Positions 26,867-34,356 of a DNA stretch of 45,001 nt are shown here, in pieces. The DNA lies in contig JAHEYT010000060.1 in the NCBI GenBank assembly GCA_023251455.1, positions 1-45,001 on the forward strand. The letters run 5' to 3'. A program made the position numbers and the translations under genes. The stretch's first letter is position 1. Every line of letters starts with the position of its first letter. The stretch is from Bacteroidota bacterium (GTDB lineage Bacteria; Bacteroidota; Bacteroidia; Bacteroidales; Prolixibacteraceae). The notes under the pieces are model-generated. The model ran no database searches. It had not been told where the DNA came from and saw nothing but the letters and a program-made list of their open reading frames with translations.

Positions 26867-27008
26867 GTTCGGTCCCCTCAATCAAGGATTTTCCCGGCAT
26901 ATCCTCCCCCGAATACTCGGGGTCCGGTATTCCAGTTCCTCCCTGATTGCTCCAAAATCCGCGTCCTGCTTGACCTGGCATATAATTTTAACTTTAAAAA
27001 TTTACGTT
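26867..27008 (+). promoter_or_regulatory. Structured leader, class 2 (copy 1)
   Basis: Shared with 27499-27642: TTCGG near the 5' side; CCGGCATATCCT (26894-26905); a hairpin, here CCCCGA/TCGGGG (26907-26922); GGTATTCC followed by GTTCCT (26926-26940); and GGCATATAATTTT (26977-26989), 32 nt before the ATG. The hairpin sequence is entirely different in the other copy while its position is kept. Confidence 0.6.
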
Positions 27009-27317
27009 ATGACAACTTTTGAAAAGCATTACATTGGAAAAGGAACACAGGTTAGTAATCTTGACATCGTAAAAGTAGTTCTCCCAGTAGAAGGTATTGA
27101 AGCAGCAATATTCGAAAAGGAAGGGATCAAATACCTTGGGTTCGAAGTGGCCAAAATGAAAACACCTGACAAATTCGGTAGAACACACACCTGTTATTAC
27201 CAAACCAAGGAGCATAAAGAAGATGCTTCTGATGCACAGCCTGAGAAGCAGAAGAAGGCTAAGAAAGCTTCGAAGAAAGAACCAGCGGTTCCGGAAGAAG
27301 ATGATCTACCATTCTAA
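27009..27317 (+). CDS. Small protein with SSB-like acidic C-terminal tip
   Basis: 102 aa from the ATG at 27009, which follows the class 2 leader; a longer in-frame reading upstream runs through that leader and is rejected. Residues 1-65 form a compact beta-rich domain (IGKGTQVSNLDIVKVVLPVE, then YLGFEVAKMKTPDKFGRTHT) of a type common in Bacteroidota elements. Then come a Lys/Ala-rich linker and the tail EEDDLPF. That tip resembles the SSB C-terminus (DDDIPF in E. coli), which docks repair and replication enzymes. Hence either an SSB-like protein or a mimic that recruits host SSB partners. A terminator follows directly. Confidence 0.65.
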   Translation: MTTFEKHYIGKGTQVSNLDIVKVVLPVEGIEAAIFEKEGIKYLGFEVAKMKTPDKFGRTHTCYYQTKEHKEDASDAQPEKQKKAKKASKKEPAVPEEDDLPF

Positions 27318-27324
27318 AAAACCT

Positions 27325-27347
27325 AAAAAAGCCGAAAGGCTTTTTTT
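27325..27347 (+). terminator. Intrinsic terminator
   Basis: Stem AAAAAAGCC / GGCTTTTTT with a GAAA loop, starting 8 nt after the preceding stop. Confidence 0.9.
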
Positions 27348-27498
27348 ATGGTCGCCCAATAAATGGGGTTTAACCTGAAATTCCAAATTCAAATTCTGCC
27401 TGATACCCAATAATGTTGATCCGCCATCTTTTTTAGCTGATCAGGTAAGAGTTTCATTGCTTGTTTTTATGAAATTATACGCGAAGATGCAGGGTCCA

Positions 27499-27642
27499 TT
27501 CGGAACTGCCAGGCAGACTACACAAAGAATTTCCGGCATATCCTAAAAAATGTTCCATTTTTCTTAACGGTATTCCGTTCCTGTTTGTGTATTCCGAAGT
27601 GGCCCCAACGGTGAAAGGCATATAATTTTTAAAAACTATCGC
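27499..27642 (+). promoter_or_regulatory. Structured leader, class 2 (copy 2)
   Basis: The same ordered blocks as at 26867: CCGGCATATCCT (27533-27544); a hairpin AAAAATG/CATTTTT (27546-27562); GGTATTCC plus GTTCCT (27569-27582); GGCATATAATTTT (27617-27629), 26 nt before the ATG. The hairpin arms share no sequence with copy 1, indicating conserved structure. Confidence 0.6.
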
Positions 27643-27813
27643 ATGAAATCTTACACTTCAAAATCAGCCAAAGACAATCAGGATAACAGTTCCGTTTGGG
27701 AATCTTTCACCGAATACCTGAATTCAGTTTACTTCGAAGGAGCTTCAGAATCCCTCGATCCTGAACTGATTAGTTTTGAATATGCAGCTTATTTGAGTAG
27801 TTACGGGAATTAA
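27643..27813 (+). CDS. Small hypothetical protein (56 aa)
   Basis: It starts MKSYTSKSAKDNQDNSSVWE and ends in AAYLSSYGN; acidic overall and rich in Ser and aromatics. The start is supported by the class 2 leader immediately upstream. No domain recognised. The stop codon lies in the loop of a strong hairpin. Probably real because it has its own leader and terminator-like structure. Confidence 0.55.
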   Translation: MKSYTSKSAKDNQDNSSVWESFTEYLNSVYFEGASESLDPELISFEYAAYLSSYGN

Positions 27814-27824
27814 CCGTAACTACT
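27796..27824 (+). terminator. Hairpin overlapping the stop codon of the 56-aa gene
   Basis: Perfect 11-bp stem AGTAGTTACGG / CCGTAACTACT with a 7-nt loop that contains the TAA. It is not followed by a clean T-run, so it may protect the 3' end or act as a factor-dependent terminator. Confidence 0.5.
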
Positions 27825-27893
27825 ATCTCCTATTTCAGCGACAAAATGATCGTTTTTTTTTGAAAAGTTGGTAGCAAAAACCGATTAACAATA

Positions 27894-28067
27894 ATGTTTT
27901 ATTTATTTGCTTATCGTAACTTGCACGTTGAAAATAGAACCATAAAAAATATCAGAATAAAATTCTTTGAGGTTATTGATTATTATAGATGTAGAAAAGC
28001 ATCAGAACAAAAAACAGAAGAGCTAAAAGATTTACTTCTTTCCAAACTTGCGACAATAGAAAACTAA
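27894..28067 (+). CDS. Small ORF (57 aa) leading the TrlF-like operon
   Basis: Begins MFYLFAYRNLHVENRTIKNI, basic and helical. It ends 9 nt before the ATG of the large PHP-ATPase, so it is probably its first operon member. No domain recognised. A small regulator or antitoxin-like role is possible but unsupported beyond position. Confidence 0.45.
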   Translation: MFYLFAYRNLHVENRTIKNIRIKFFEVIDYYRCRKASEQKTEELKDLLLSKLATIEN

Positions 28068-28076
28068 ACAATAATC

Positions 28077-30485
28077 ATGAAAAATAAACCGTATTCGGAT
28101 TGGCATAGGATTGATTTGCATATCCATACTGATAAAAGCAATGAAACGAAATCTGGTGATTATGCTGGGGCATTTTCAGTAGAGGTTTTACACTCGAAAT
28201 TGATAGAAAACGAAGTTAGTATATTTTCGCTTACTGACCACAATATTCTTAATGTAGACGCCTATGAGGAGTATTATTCAAAATATAATTCGGAAGACGA
28301 CCCCAAATTATTTGTTGGAGTTGAATTGGATATTGAAAAGAAAAGGGAATCTGGACCTTCAAAAAATTATCATTCACTTTTAATTTTTAATTATTCAGAT
28401 ATTGAAGGTGCAAAAAAGATCAGCAAAGCATTAGAAGATAAATATTTAGAAAAAGGTTTGCCTAAATTTGAAAGAAAAATCACCTTTGGTGAATTATCGG
28501 ATATATTTTTCGGAGAAGATTTCTTTTTCATACCTCACGCTGGCAAAACACAAAGTATTGTAGCAGCACACGGTAAAGAAGAAATAGAAGATGCCCAAAA
28601 AATGGTAATTCTGATGCAAAGTGCATTAGAAAAAGTCTCAAAAGAAGAAACACAGCAAATTTACAATGCAGGGTTCGATAGGAAAAAACCAACGGAACAC
28701 AGAGCAAAAAAGGATATAGCCTATATTAGTTTTTCGGACAATCATAATATTAGTCAATATCCCTGCAAGCATAAAGGAATCACCGGGATTCATGATTTTT
28801 ACTACATAAAAGGTAGCAAAAATTACGAAACAATAAGGCTTGCCTTCATAGATCCAGAATCCAGAATTATGCCATCCCATCAATATGTAGCTATCCAAAC
28901 CGGTGGAGCTAATATTGAAAGGTTTCGAATAAGTAACTGCGACTTTATAGAGGAAGTTGAGTTTGAGTTTAGTCCAAGTTTAAATGTAATTATCGGAGGT
29001 AGGTCAAGTGGTAAAAGCTTATTATTATGGCTTCTATGTAAAAGCATTGATTCGCTTGAATCGGATACCACTTACAACATATCTCAAATTAGAACAATAA
29101 TTAAAGCCGAAAACGATATAAATTTTAAAGATATTACTTCTATAAACAAGGAAGATATTATTAGAATAAGTCAGGGGGAGATTGTCAGATATTTTGAAAA
29201 AAAACAGTTAAAAGAATTAGCTTTTAAAGTTGGGAAAAAGGAGGAGTATCAGGCAGTATTGCAGGATTTTACGACGCATAATGCTAAATTAAATGAAATT
29301 CAAAACAGACTGGCATCTGCCTATAATAATGCATATGAGGAAACTCTAAATAAGACTCATATATTACATGCTAAGATCATTGAAAACATACAAAGTAAAG
29401 AAGTTGATTTTAATCTTGATTCAAAAGCATTAATATCCAATATTGACATTTCTGATGAGATATCTGAAATTCTTCAGGTTATTGAAACGATCAAAAATAA
29501 TATTACAATATTCACGAATCACTCTTTAGTTTCTTTAGACAGTGAACAAAAGGAAATTAAAGATAAATTTCTGAAATTATTGGAAACAAAAAACGCAGAA
29601 ATTGTTGAGTTGCAAAAGCTGACACGCAGTAAAGTAACTTTCATTGACCTTACAGAACAAATAATCTCCGAAGCAAATTCAAAGCTCAGTATTAAATCGA
29701 ATGCAAAAACCGCAGGAAAACAACAATTGTTTAAGCTGAAAGAAACAATCAAATCGAAATTTCAAAAATATGGACAATTAAAAGCAAATTGTGATGAAAT
29801 TGAAAATTTTGAATATGCGCTTTATAAGGAGATTAATCTATATGAAAACATCAAATTAGTACTTGAAGTTAGTGAGGAAGCATCGCTGAAAACAGAGATT
29901 TTGGATATTTTATTAAAATCATATAGCGACATTAGCATATATAAAAATATTCTCTATCTACTTTACAATCAGACCACAGTAAAAAGTTATCGTGATATAG
30001 TCCCCGATTCGTTTCGTAAAAAACTTGAATCACAAATTAGTGCTATCAAAAATTTAATGTTGTCTCCAAACGATTACCTTCGGTATTCTGACAGTGAAAC
30101 ATCCAAAGATAAAAGTCCAGGATATAACTCCGAAAAATATTTGGAAATAGTACTGAAACAAGCGAGTACGAAATCAATTTTAATTGACCAGCCGGAAGAC
30201 AATCTAGGTAATAGATTTATTTCAAAGAATTTAGTAACGCTTATGCGAGAGATTAAGCATAACAAACAAATATTTCTTGTAACCCATAATCCGTCAATAG
30301 TGGTATATGGAGATGCTGAGACAATAATATTGGCGCAAAATATTAATAATAAGATAAGCTATAAGCAGATAAAACTTGAAGATAAAACTGCTCAAAAGGA
30401 GATTTGTGAAATACTTGATGGAGGAGAATATATTTTTAAGAAACGTTCAGAAAAATATAATATAAAAAGCATCTTAACCGAATAA
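28077..30485 (+). CDS. TrlF-like PHP-domain / SMC-like ATPase (predicted defence protein)
   Basis: 802 aa. The N-terminal PHP phosphoesterase domain has metal ligands in HxH (DLHIHT, H16/H18), SLTDHN, FIPHAGK and SFSDNHN. It is followed by an ABC/SMC-type ATPase with Walker A GGRSSGKS (about 306-313), long helical arms (about 370-640) and Walker B LIDQPEDNLGN (about 701-711), then THNPS. This is the layout of the family annotated as TrlF-like AAA ATPases, often found near type I restriction loci and in defence islands. The likely action is ATP-gated hydrolysis of a nucleic acid or nucleotide by the PHP site (inference). It lies between a 57-aa ORF and an SSB-tip protein in one operon. Confidence 0.78.
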   Translation: MKNKPYSDWHRIDLHIHTDKSNETKSGDYAGAFSVEVLHSKLIENEVSIFSLTDHNILNVDAYEEYYSKYNSEDDPKLFVGVELDIEKKRESGPSKNYHSLLIFNYSDIEGAKKISKALEDKYLEKGLPKFERKITFGELSDIFFGEDFFFIPHAGKTQSIVAAHGKEEIEDAQKMVILMQSALEKVSKEETQQIYNAGFDRKKPTEHRAKKDIAYISFSDNHNISQYPCKHKGITGIHDFYYIKGSKNYETIRLAFIDPESRIMPSHQYVAIQTGGANIERFRISNCDFIEEVEFEFSPSLNVIIGGRSSGKSLLLWLLCKSIDSLESDTTYNISQIRTIIKAENDINFKDITSINKEDIIRISQGEIVRYFEKKQLKELAFKVGKKEEYQAVLQDFTTHNAKLNEIQNRLASAYNNAYEETLNKTHILHAKIIENIQSKEVDFNLDSKALISNIDISDEISEILQVIETIKNNITIFTNHSLVSLDSEQKEIKDKFLKLLETKNAEIVELQKLTRSKVTFIDLTEQIISEANSKLSIKSNAKTAGKQQLFKLKETIKSKFQKYGQLKANCDEIENFEYALYKEINLYENIKLVLEVSEEASLKTEILDILLKSYSDISIYKNILYLLYNQTTVKSYRDIVPDSFRKKLESQISAIKNLMLSPNDYLRYSDSETSKDKSPGYNSEKYLEIVLKQASTKSILIDQPEDNLGNRFISKNLVTLMREIKHNKQIFLVTHNPSIVVYGDAETIILAQNINNKISYKQIKLEDKTAQKEICEILDGGEYIFKKRSEKYNIKSILTE

Positions 30486-30487
30486 CC

Positions 30488-30844
30488 ATGGAAACAAAAG
30501 AATACAGTTTAAAAATAAATAGCGAGGCCAATTTGATTGTAATCACTGGAATAACATCTAATGCTATTTCAATAGATTTTTCTGGAGATATTGATTTTAC
30601 TAAATTGGTTTCTGAGTTAACGCAATCAATTGATAGTAAAACGTTATTGGCTCCCAAAGAAAACAATGATACAAGTGATGAAAGCACCTTAAAGTTAATA
30701 TTGGAAACGATTGAATCTATTATTCAAGAATATAATAACACTGTTGCTTCTTTAGACGAAACAGTTTTTGACGCTGGAACGAATGAAGTTGAAAGCGATT
30801 ATGCACTTAACATGGATGATGAAGATGCTGATTTACCCTTTTGA
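30488..30844 (+). CDS. TrlF-operon partner with SSB-like acidic tip
   Basis: 118 aa, starting 2 nt after the ATPase stop. The N-terminal ~40 residues are beta-rich (EYSLKINSEANLIVITGITS), the middle is helical and acidic, and the end is MDDEDADLPF. The last residues match the SSB C-terminal tip pattern (acidic run, then L/I-P-F). The protein could bind SSB partners, or present the ATPase to replication forks by mimicking SSB. No other domain recognised. Confidence 0.6.
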   Translation: METKEYSLKINSEANLIVITGITSNAISIDFSGDIDFTKLVSELTQSIDSKTLLAPKENNDTSDESTLKLILETIESIIQEYNNTVASLDETVFDAGTNEVESDYALNMDDEDADLPF

Positions 30845-30936
30845 TAGTTAATTTTTTAATGGTATTACAATGAAATTTGCAGAAGAAAAAATCAGAAAGG
30901 GCTTTTGTAGAATTACCTGAAAATGAAAACGAAGGA

Positions 30937-30987
30937 TTATGGTACTTATCTTTGCAGGTGTTGACCCTGCAAAGATAAGTACCATAA
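30937..30987. repeat. 22-bp perfect inverted repeat hairpin
   Basis: Arms 30937-30958 and 30966-30987 (starting TTATGGTACTTATCTTTGCA) are perfectly complementary with a 7-nt loop. There is no T-run afterwards. It lies between the TrlF-like operon and the AbiE pair. It may be a transcript end, a protein site or a small structured RNA. Confidence 0.65.
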
Positions 30988-31011
30988 CTGACAATACCAA
31001 ATATGTTTAAA

Positions 31012-31059
31012 ATTTGTCCAGTTTTTTAAATAATAAACTGGACAAATAAATTATATTTG
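31012..31059 (+). promoter_or_regulatory. Operator and promoter of the AbiE toxin-antitoxin operon
   Basis: Perfect 13-nt inverted repeat ATTTGTCCAGTTT (31012-31024) / AAACTGGACAAAT (31035-31047), then a TATATTTG -7 box at 31052-31059, 16 nt before the ATG. AbiEi antitoxins are known to repress their operons through inverted repeats at the promoter. Confidence 0.72.
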
Positions 31060-31075
31060 AGGCAAAATTGAAGCA

Positions 31076-31801
31076 ATGAAAGTGTCTGATTACATAGCAA
31101 CTACCATAGATAGGCTTTCGAAAGGTTATGTGTTCACCTATGCTGATTTTGTTACAGAGGTGAATAAAAAGGAAGCAGTGATAAAAGCGCTCAATAGAAT
31201 GGTCGTATCGGGTAAGATTGCCAAGCTATCAAAAGGCAAATACTACAAACCCGAAAACACACCTTTTGGCAACCTGCAACCCAAGCAGGCACAGGTGGTA
31301 AAAGATTTATTGGAAGATGATGGAAAGGTTACCGGTTACCTTACTGGTTACAGCATTTACAATCAACTGGGCTTAACTACCCAGGTAAGCAATACCATAC
31401 AGATTGGCAGAAACGAAATCCGGCCAAATTTTAAACGCGAACGTTACACCATTTCGTTTATCCGGCAAAAAAATACAATCACCAAAGAAAATATTCCCCT
31501 GCTGCAAATACTGGATACTGTTCGCTACATCAAAAAAATACCTGATGCCACTATCGAATCATCGTGCAAGCGCCTGTTATCCATTCTTAAAAGTTTGCCG
31601 GAGAAAGATAAAAGCACACTGGTTCGGCTGGCATTAAAGTATCCTCCGGCAACCAAAGCCATATTGGGAGCCATGTTCGATGAATTGCAAACAAATTCAT
31701 TAACCGAACAGCTTTACAAAACACTGAACCCAATCAGCAAATATAAACTGGCAGGTGTAGGCAAAGTACTCAGCACCACCGAAAAATGGAACATCGTATG
31801 A
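31076..31801 (+). CDS. AbiEi-like antitoxin/regulator (DUF6088)
   Basis: 241 aa. The N-terminal winged helix (MKVSDYIATTIDRLSKGYVFTYADF to LSKGKYYKP) is typical of DUF6088/AbiEi antitoxins of type IV systems. A helical C-terminal region follows. It overlaps the toxin gene (ATGA). The operator just upstream fits autorepression. It should neutralise or counteract the nucleotidyltransferase encoded next. Confidence 0.87.
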   Translation: MKVSDYIATTIDRLSKGYVFTYADFVTEVNKKEAVIKALNRMVVSGKIAKLSKGKYYKPENTPFGNLQPKQAQVVKDLLEDDGKVTGYLTGYSIYNQLGLTTQVSNTIQIGRNEIRPNFKRERYTISFIRQKNTITKENIPLLQILDTVRYIKKIPDATIESSCKRLLSILKSLPEKDKSTLVRLALKYPPATKAILGAMFDELQTNSLTEQLYKTLNPISKYKLAGVGKVLSTTEKWNIV

Positions 31802-32781
31802 GGCTACACGAAAATAAAATCCTTTTCAGGCAAGCGGTGCAGTTTACTTCTGACCGGATGCAGATTTTACCCATTTTTATTGAAAAAGACTATTGGGTAA
31901 CCTATGCCTTGCATATAATTTTTAATCATGCGATAGGAAGCGACACCGTTTTCAAAGGCGGAACGGCTTTATCGAAGTGTTACAAAATGATCGACCGGTT
32001 TTCGGAAGATATCGATCTGGTTGTTTTGAGACGGGAAGGTGAGTCAGACAGCCAACTTAAAGCAAAAATCAGAACCATTGGTAAGGTAGTCGATGCAGTA
32101 CTGCCGGAGATAAATGTGGACGGACTAACACAAAAACGGGGCATGAACCGTAAAACGGCTCACGCTTACAATAAAGAATTTCAGGGAAATTACGGACAAG
32201 TTCGGGATGTAATTGTGGTTGAAGCTACCTGGTTAGGATATTACGAACCCTGCACCACCAAAAAGCTAAATTCGCTGGTGGGCGAAATGATGCAAAATAA
32301 CGGACAAGATCAGATTGCTCTGGAATATGGACTTCAGCCCTTTGATGTCCGTGTATTGGAGCCTATACGGACATTTTGTGAAAAGATAATGAGCCTTGTC
32401 CGGTTTTCATATGGTGAAAACCCTGTTGAAGATTTAAAGCAAAAGATCAGGCATACCTACGATTTACACCAATTGTTGCAGCAACCGGAGTTCTCCGATT
32501 TTTTCGAATCACCTGCTTTTGACGAAATGTTGATCAAAGTAGCCAATGATGATATTGCGAGTTTCAGGAATAACAATCAGTGGTTAATTCATCACCCCAA
32601 CGAGTCGTTGATGTTTAAGGATTTGGATAGTATCTGGACAGAACTGAGAGCTGCTTATGCCGGTGACTTTAAGTATTTGGTTTATGGAGTTTTACCTAGT
32701 GATGGAGCGGTTTTAGATACTTTGAAAGAGATAAAATCCCGATTAGCAAAAGTTGATTGGACAATTAAAATAAAACCTTAA
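31798..32781 (+). CDS. AbiEii/AbiGii-family nucleotidyltransferase toxin
   Basis: About 327 aa from the ATG in the ATGA overlap (MRLHENKILFRQAV); an in-frame ATG 12 nt earlier is also possible. The catalytic nucleotidyltransferase motifs are FKGGTALSKCY near residues 53-63 and SEDIDLVV with the metal-binding DxD at about 70-77. Family members transfer nucleotides onto target RNA (tRNA in the MenT relatives) and halt growth, giving abortive infection. The motifs appear intact. It ends about 110 nt before a strong terminator. Confidence 0.9.
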   Translation: MRLHENKILFRQAVQFTSDRMQILPIFIEKDYWVTYALHIIFNHAIGSDTVFKGGTALSKCYKMIDRFSEDIDLVVLRREGESDSQLKAKIRTIGKVVDAVLPEINVDGLTQKRGMNRKTAHAYNKEFQGNYGQVRDVIVVEATWLGYYEPCTTKKLNSLVGEMMQNNGQDQIALEYGLQPFDVRVLEPIRTFCEKIMSLVRFSYGENPVEDLKQKIRHTYDLHQLLQQPEFSDFFESPAFDEMLIKVANDDIASFRNNNQWLIHHPNESLMFKDLDSIWTELRAAYAGDFKYLVYGVLPSDGAVLDTLKEIKSRLAKVDWTIKIKP

Positions 32782-32889
32782 AATGAAGGTTACTGAATAA
32801 AATTGAAAAAGGACTTTATTGAGTTACAGTTAGACGATCAATAATATTCTAACGCAGCTTTTCTTTTGTTACAGAGGTGGATGTTCTGG

Positions 32890-32917
32890 GCCTCGGCATA
32901 TTGCCGGGGCTTTTTTT
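32890..32917 (+). terminator. Intrinsic terminator after the AbiE pair
   Basis: Stem GCCTCGGCA / TGCCGGGGC (one T-G pair), a TAT loop, then seven T. Confidence 0.9.
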
Positions 32918-32952
32918 CAAGCGGAGATCACTAATAATTTTAAAGAATATAT

Positions 32953-33234
32953 ACTCTCACTCAATTTCTCACCAAAGTTATTTACGCATTCCGGAAAAGT
33001 CAAGGGTGGCTTTTCCTCTCGCTATTCCCATCTAAGCCACACTTTGTGCTCGGTCAAAAACCGAACGCCCTTCGACCATTTCAGGCTCAGAGAACGTTCG
33101 GTTTTGTGACATTCGCCCTTGACTAGAATCCGGTATGCTCAATGGTTCCCGGCTCAAAATTAACCGGCGAGCCAGACCAACCCGGAGTTATCTGTAGGGT
33201 GCCAAAATAAATCCGCAGGGCAGCGGTAACCGAA
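32953..33234 (+). promoter_or_regulatory. Structured leader, class 1, long form (copy 2)
   Basis: The outer stem GTCAAGGG / CCCTTGAC (32999-33006 and 33117-33124) encloses a long inner stem GTCAAAAAACCGAACG / CGTTCGGTTTTGTGAC (33053-33068 and 33096-33111; one mismatch). Then come GGCTC / GAGCC (33151-33155 and 33169-33173), a CCC/GGG mini-stem, and the core ATAAATCCGCAGGGCAGCGG at 33207-33226. The ATG follows after 8 nt. It is about 85% identical to 34848-35128 by eye, and more distant but alignable to 25231-25489. Confidence 0.75.
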
Positions 33235-33444
33235 ATGCAACATTATTCCAATGATCCAAAGCAGCTCAAAGCCAGATTTGATTCCAGTTGTTCCAAATGC
33301 GCTGCCAAAATCAGCAAAGGTCAGGAAATTTACTACTGGCCATCTTCCAGAGAAGTGTTTTGTCTGAAATGTGGCGAAGGACCTTACAATGAGTTTCTGG
33401 CTTCAGCTCAGGATGAAGAAACTTACCAGAGTTGGTATCGATGA
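33235..33444 (+). CDS. Small zinc-ribbon-like protein
   Basis: 69 aa with two Cys-x2-Cys knuckles (CSKC and CLKC) about 21 residues apart, separated by GQEIYYWPSSREVF, so a single treble-clef or ribbon zinc site is likely. The start is fixed by the 8-nt spacing to the leader core. Found on Bacteroidota mobile elements; function unknown, possibly nucleic-acid binding. Followed by its own terminator. Confidence 0.7.
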   Translation: MQHYSNDPKQLKARFDSSCSKCAAKISKGQEIYYWPSSREVFCLKCGEGPYNEFLASAQDEETYQSWYR

Positions 33445-33449
33445 AAAGG

Positions 33450-33473
33450 GAGGCGAAAATGCCTCTTTTTTTT
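33450..33473 (+). terminator. Intrinsic terminator
   Basis: Stem GAGGC / GCCTC with loop GAAAAT and eight T, directly after the zinc-ribbon gene and directly before the next class 1 leader. Confidence 0.88.
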
Positions 33474-33476
33474 ATC

Positions 33477-33514
33477 GGCGAGCCAGAAGCCCAAATAAAT
33501 CCGCAGGGCAGCGG
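33477..33514 (+). promoter_or_regulatory. Class 1 leader, minimal form (copy 3)
   Basis: GGCGAGCCAG is joined almost directly to the core ATAAATCCGCAGGGCAGCGG (33495-33514). It lacks the long 5' fold and the variable mini-stem. The ATG follows after 8 nt. Confidence 0.7.
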
Positions 33515-33522
33515 TGAATCAA

Positions 33523-34008
33523 ATGTTGAAGTTTTTTGAAAATGTAACAACGCTAACCGAACTTCGGAAAGAGTACCGCAGGTTGGCATTTATTTACCAT
33601 CCCGATAAAGGTGGCGACACTGTGCTGATGCAGATTCTGAATGACAGGTACGACCGGCTATCTGAAGAGTTCATTAAAGGAAATACCGATTTTTCAGAAG
33701 GGCGAAAGGAATATGAGATGCAGGTTTCCGAAGAAATCCGTGAGATGCTGGATCGAATCATGTTCTTGCAAGGAGTGGATATTGAAGTCATCGGCGGGTG
33801 GATCTGGATAACCGGAAATACGTTTGCTGTCAGGACAACATTGAAAAGCCTTGGATTCATGTTCAGCCATCCAAAAACTGCCTGGTACTGGCACAAAGGT
33901 GAATACCGGAAGAAAAACGGAAAGATTCAATCCATGGATGAGATGAGAGATTTCTGGGGTACTCAGAAGATTGAAAATCAACCCGAAACATCCAATCAAT
34001 TAAATTAA
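33523..34008 (+). CDS. J-domain (DnaJ-like) protein of the element
   Basis: 161 aa from the ATG 8 nt after the leader core. The N-terminus is a short J-domain: LTELRKEYRRLAFIYHPDKGGD with the essential HPD, then a helix LNDRYDRLSEEF. The C-terminal ~90 residues (GVDIEVIGGWIWITGNTFAV, then YWHKGEYRKKNG) form a beta-rich domain common to the J-like proteins of Bacteroidota conjugative elements. It may recruit DnaK to element proteins; the exact client is unknown. Confidence 0.8.
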   Translation: MLKFFENVTTLTELRKEYRRLAFIYHPDKGGDTVLMQILNDRYDRLSEEFIKGNTDFSEGRKEYEMQVSEEIREMLDRIMFLQGVDIEVIGGWIWITGNTFAVRTTLKSLGFMFSHPKTAWYWHKGEYRKKNGKIQSMDEMRDFWGTQKIENQPETSNQLN

Positions 34009-34015
34009 TCAATAG

Positions 34016-34076
34016 GGCGCGCCAGACCAAGCCTGAGTTTACCGAAGGTTGCCCAGATAAGTCCGCAGGGCAGCGG
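34016..34076 (+). promoter_or_regulatory. Class 1 leader, short form (copy 4)
   Basis: GGCGCGCCAGACC, a variable mini-stem region (CCTGAG...CGAAGG type) and the core ATAAGTCCGCAGGGCAGCGG at 34057-34076. The ATG follows after 8 nt. Confidence 0.72.
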
Positions 34077-34084
34077 CATTTCAC

Positions 34085-34279
34085 ATGAATATGGAAATAG
34101 ATATTGCAACCACCGATAGGCTTCTCAACGCCATCATGTTCTGTTTAGGACCTTCATTGGACGACAACAGTGTCAGGGAATCACCTTGGTTACTTGAACT
34201 GGCCGAGTCTTACAACGAAATAGTTGCCAAGGTGCCAGTTGGATGGAGATTAGACCATCATCAGCTTATCCATTTTTAA
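34085..34279 (+). CDS. Small hypothetical protein (64 aa)
   Basis: Soluble, begins MNMEIDIATTDRLLNAIMFC and ends in WRLDHHQLIHF. The first ATG is preferred over a second two codons on, because it sits exactly 8 nt after the leader core. No domain recognised. Member of the run of small leader-preceded genes. Confidence 0.6.
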   Translation: MNMEIDIATTDRLLNAIMFCLGPSLDDNSVRESPWLLELAESYNEIVAKVPVGWRLDHHQLIHF

Positions 34280-34287
34280 TTTATACT

Positions 34288-34348
34288 GGCGTGCCAGACC
34301 AGTCCTGAGTTTATCGAAGGATGCCAATATAAGTCCGCAGGGCAGCGG
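34288..34348 (+). promoter_or_regulatory. Class 1 leader, short form (copy 5)
   Basis: GGCGTGCCAGACC, then CCTGAG...CGAAGG, and the core ATAAGTCCGCAGGGCAGCGG at 34329-34348. The ATG follows after 8 nt. Nearly identical to copy 4. Confidence 0.72.
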
Positions 34349-34356
34349 CAATACTT

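Noticed and set aside
26850..27008. Upstream extension of the SSB-tip protein gene
   Set aside because: It runs through the class 2 leader shared with 27499-27642; the conserved domain begins at 27009.
32953..33234. Group II intron or known self-cleaving ribozyme in the long leader
   Set aside because: No intron-encoded protein, no domain V-like hairpin, and no hammerhead (CTGANGA...GAAA) or other catalytic core that I could recognise; left as an unassigned structured RNA.
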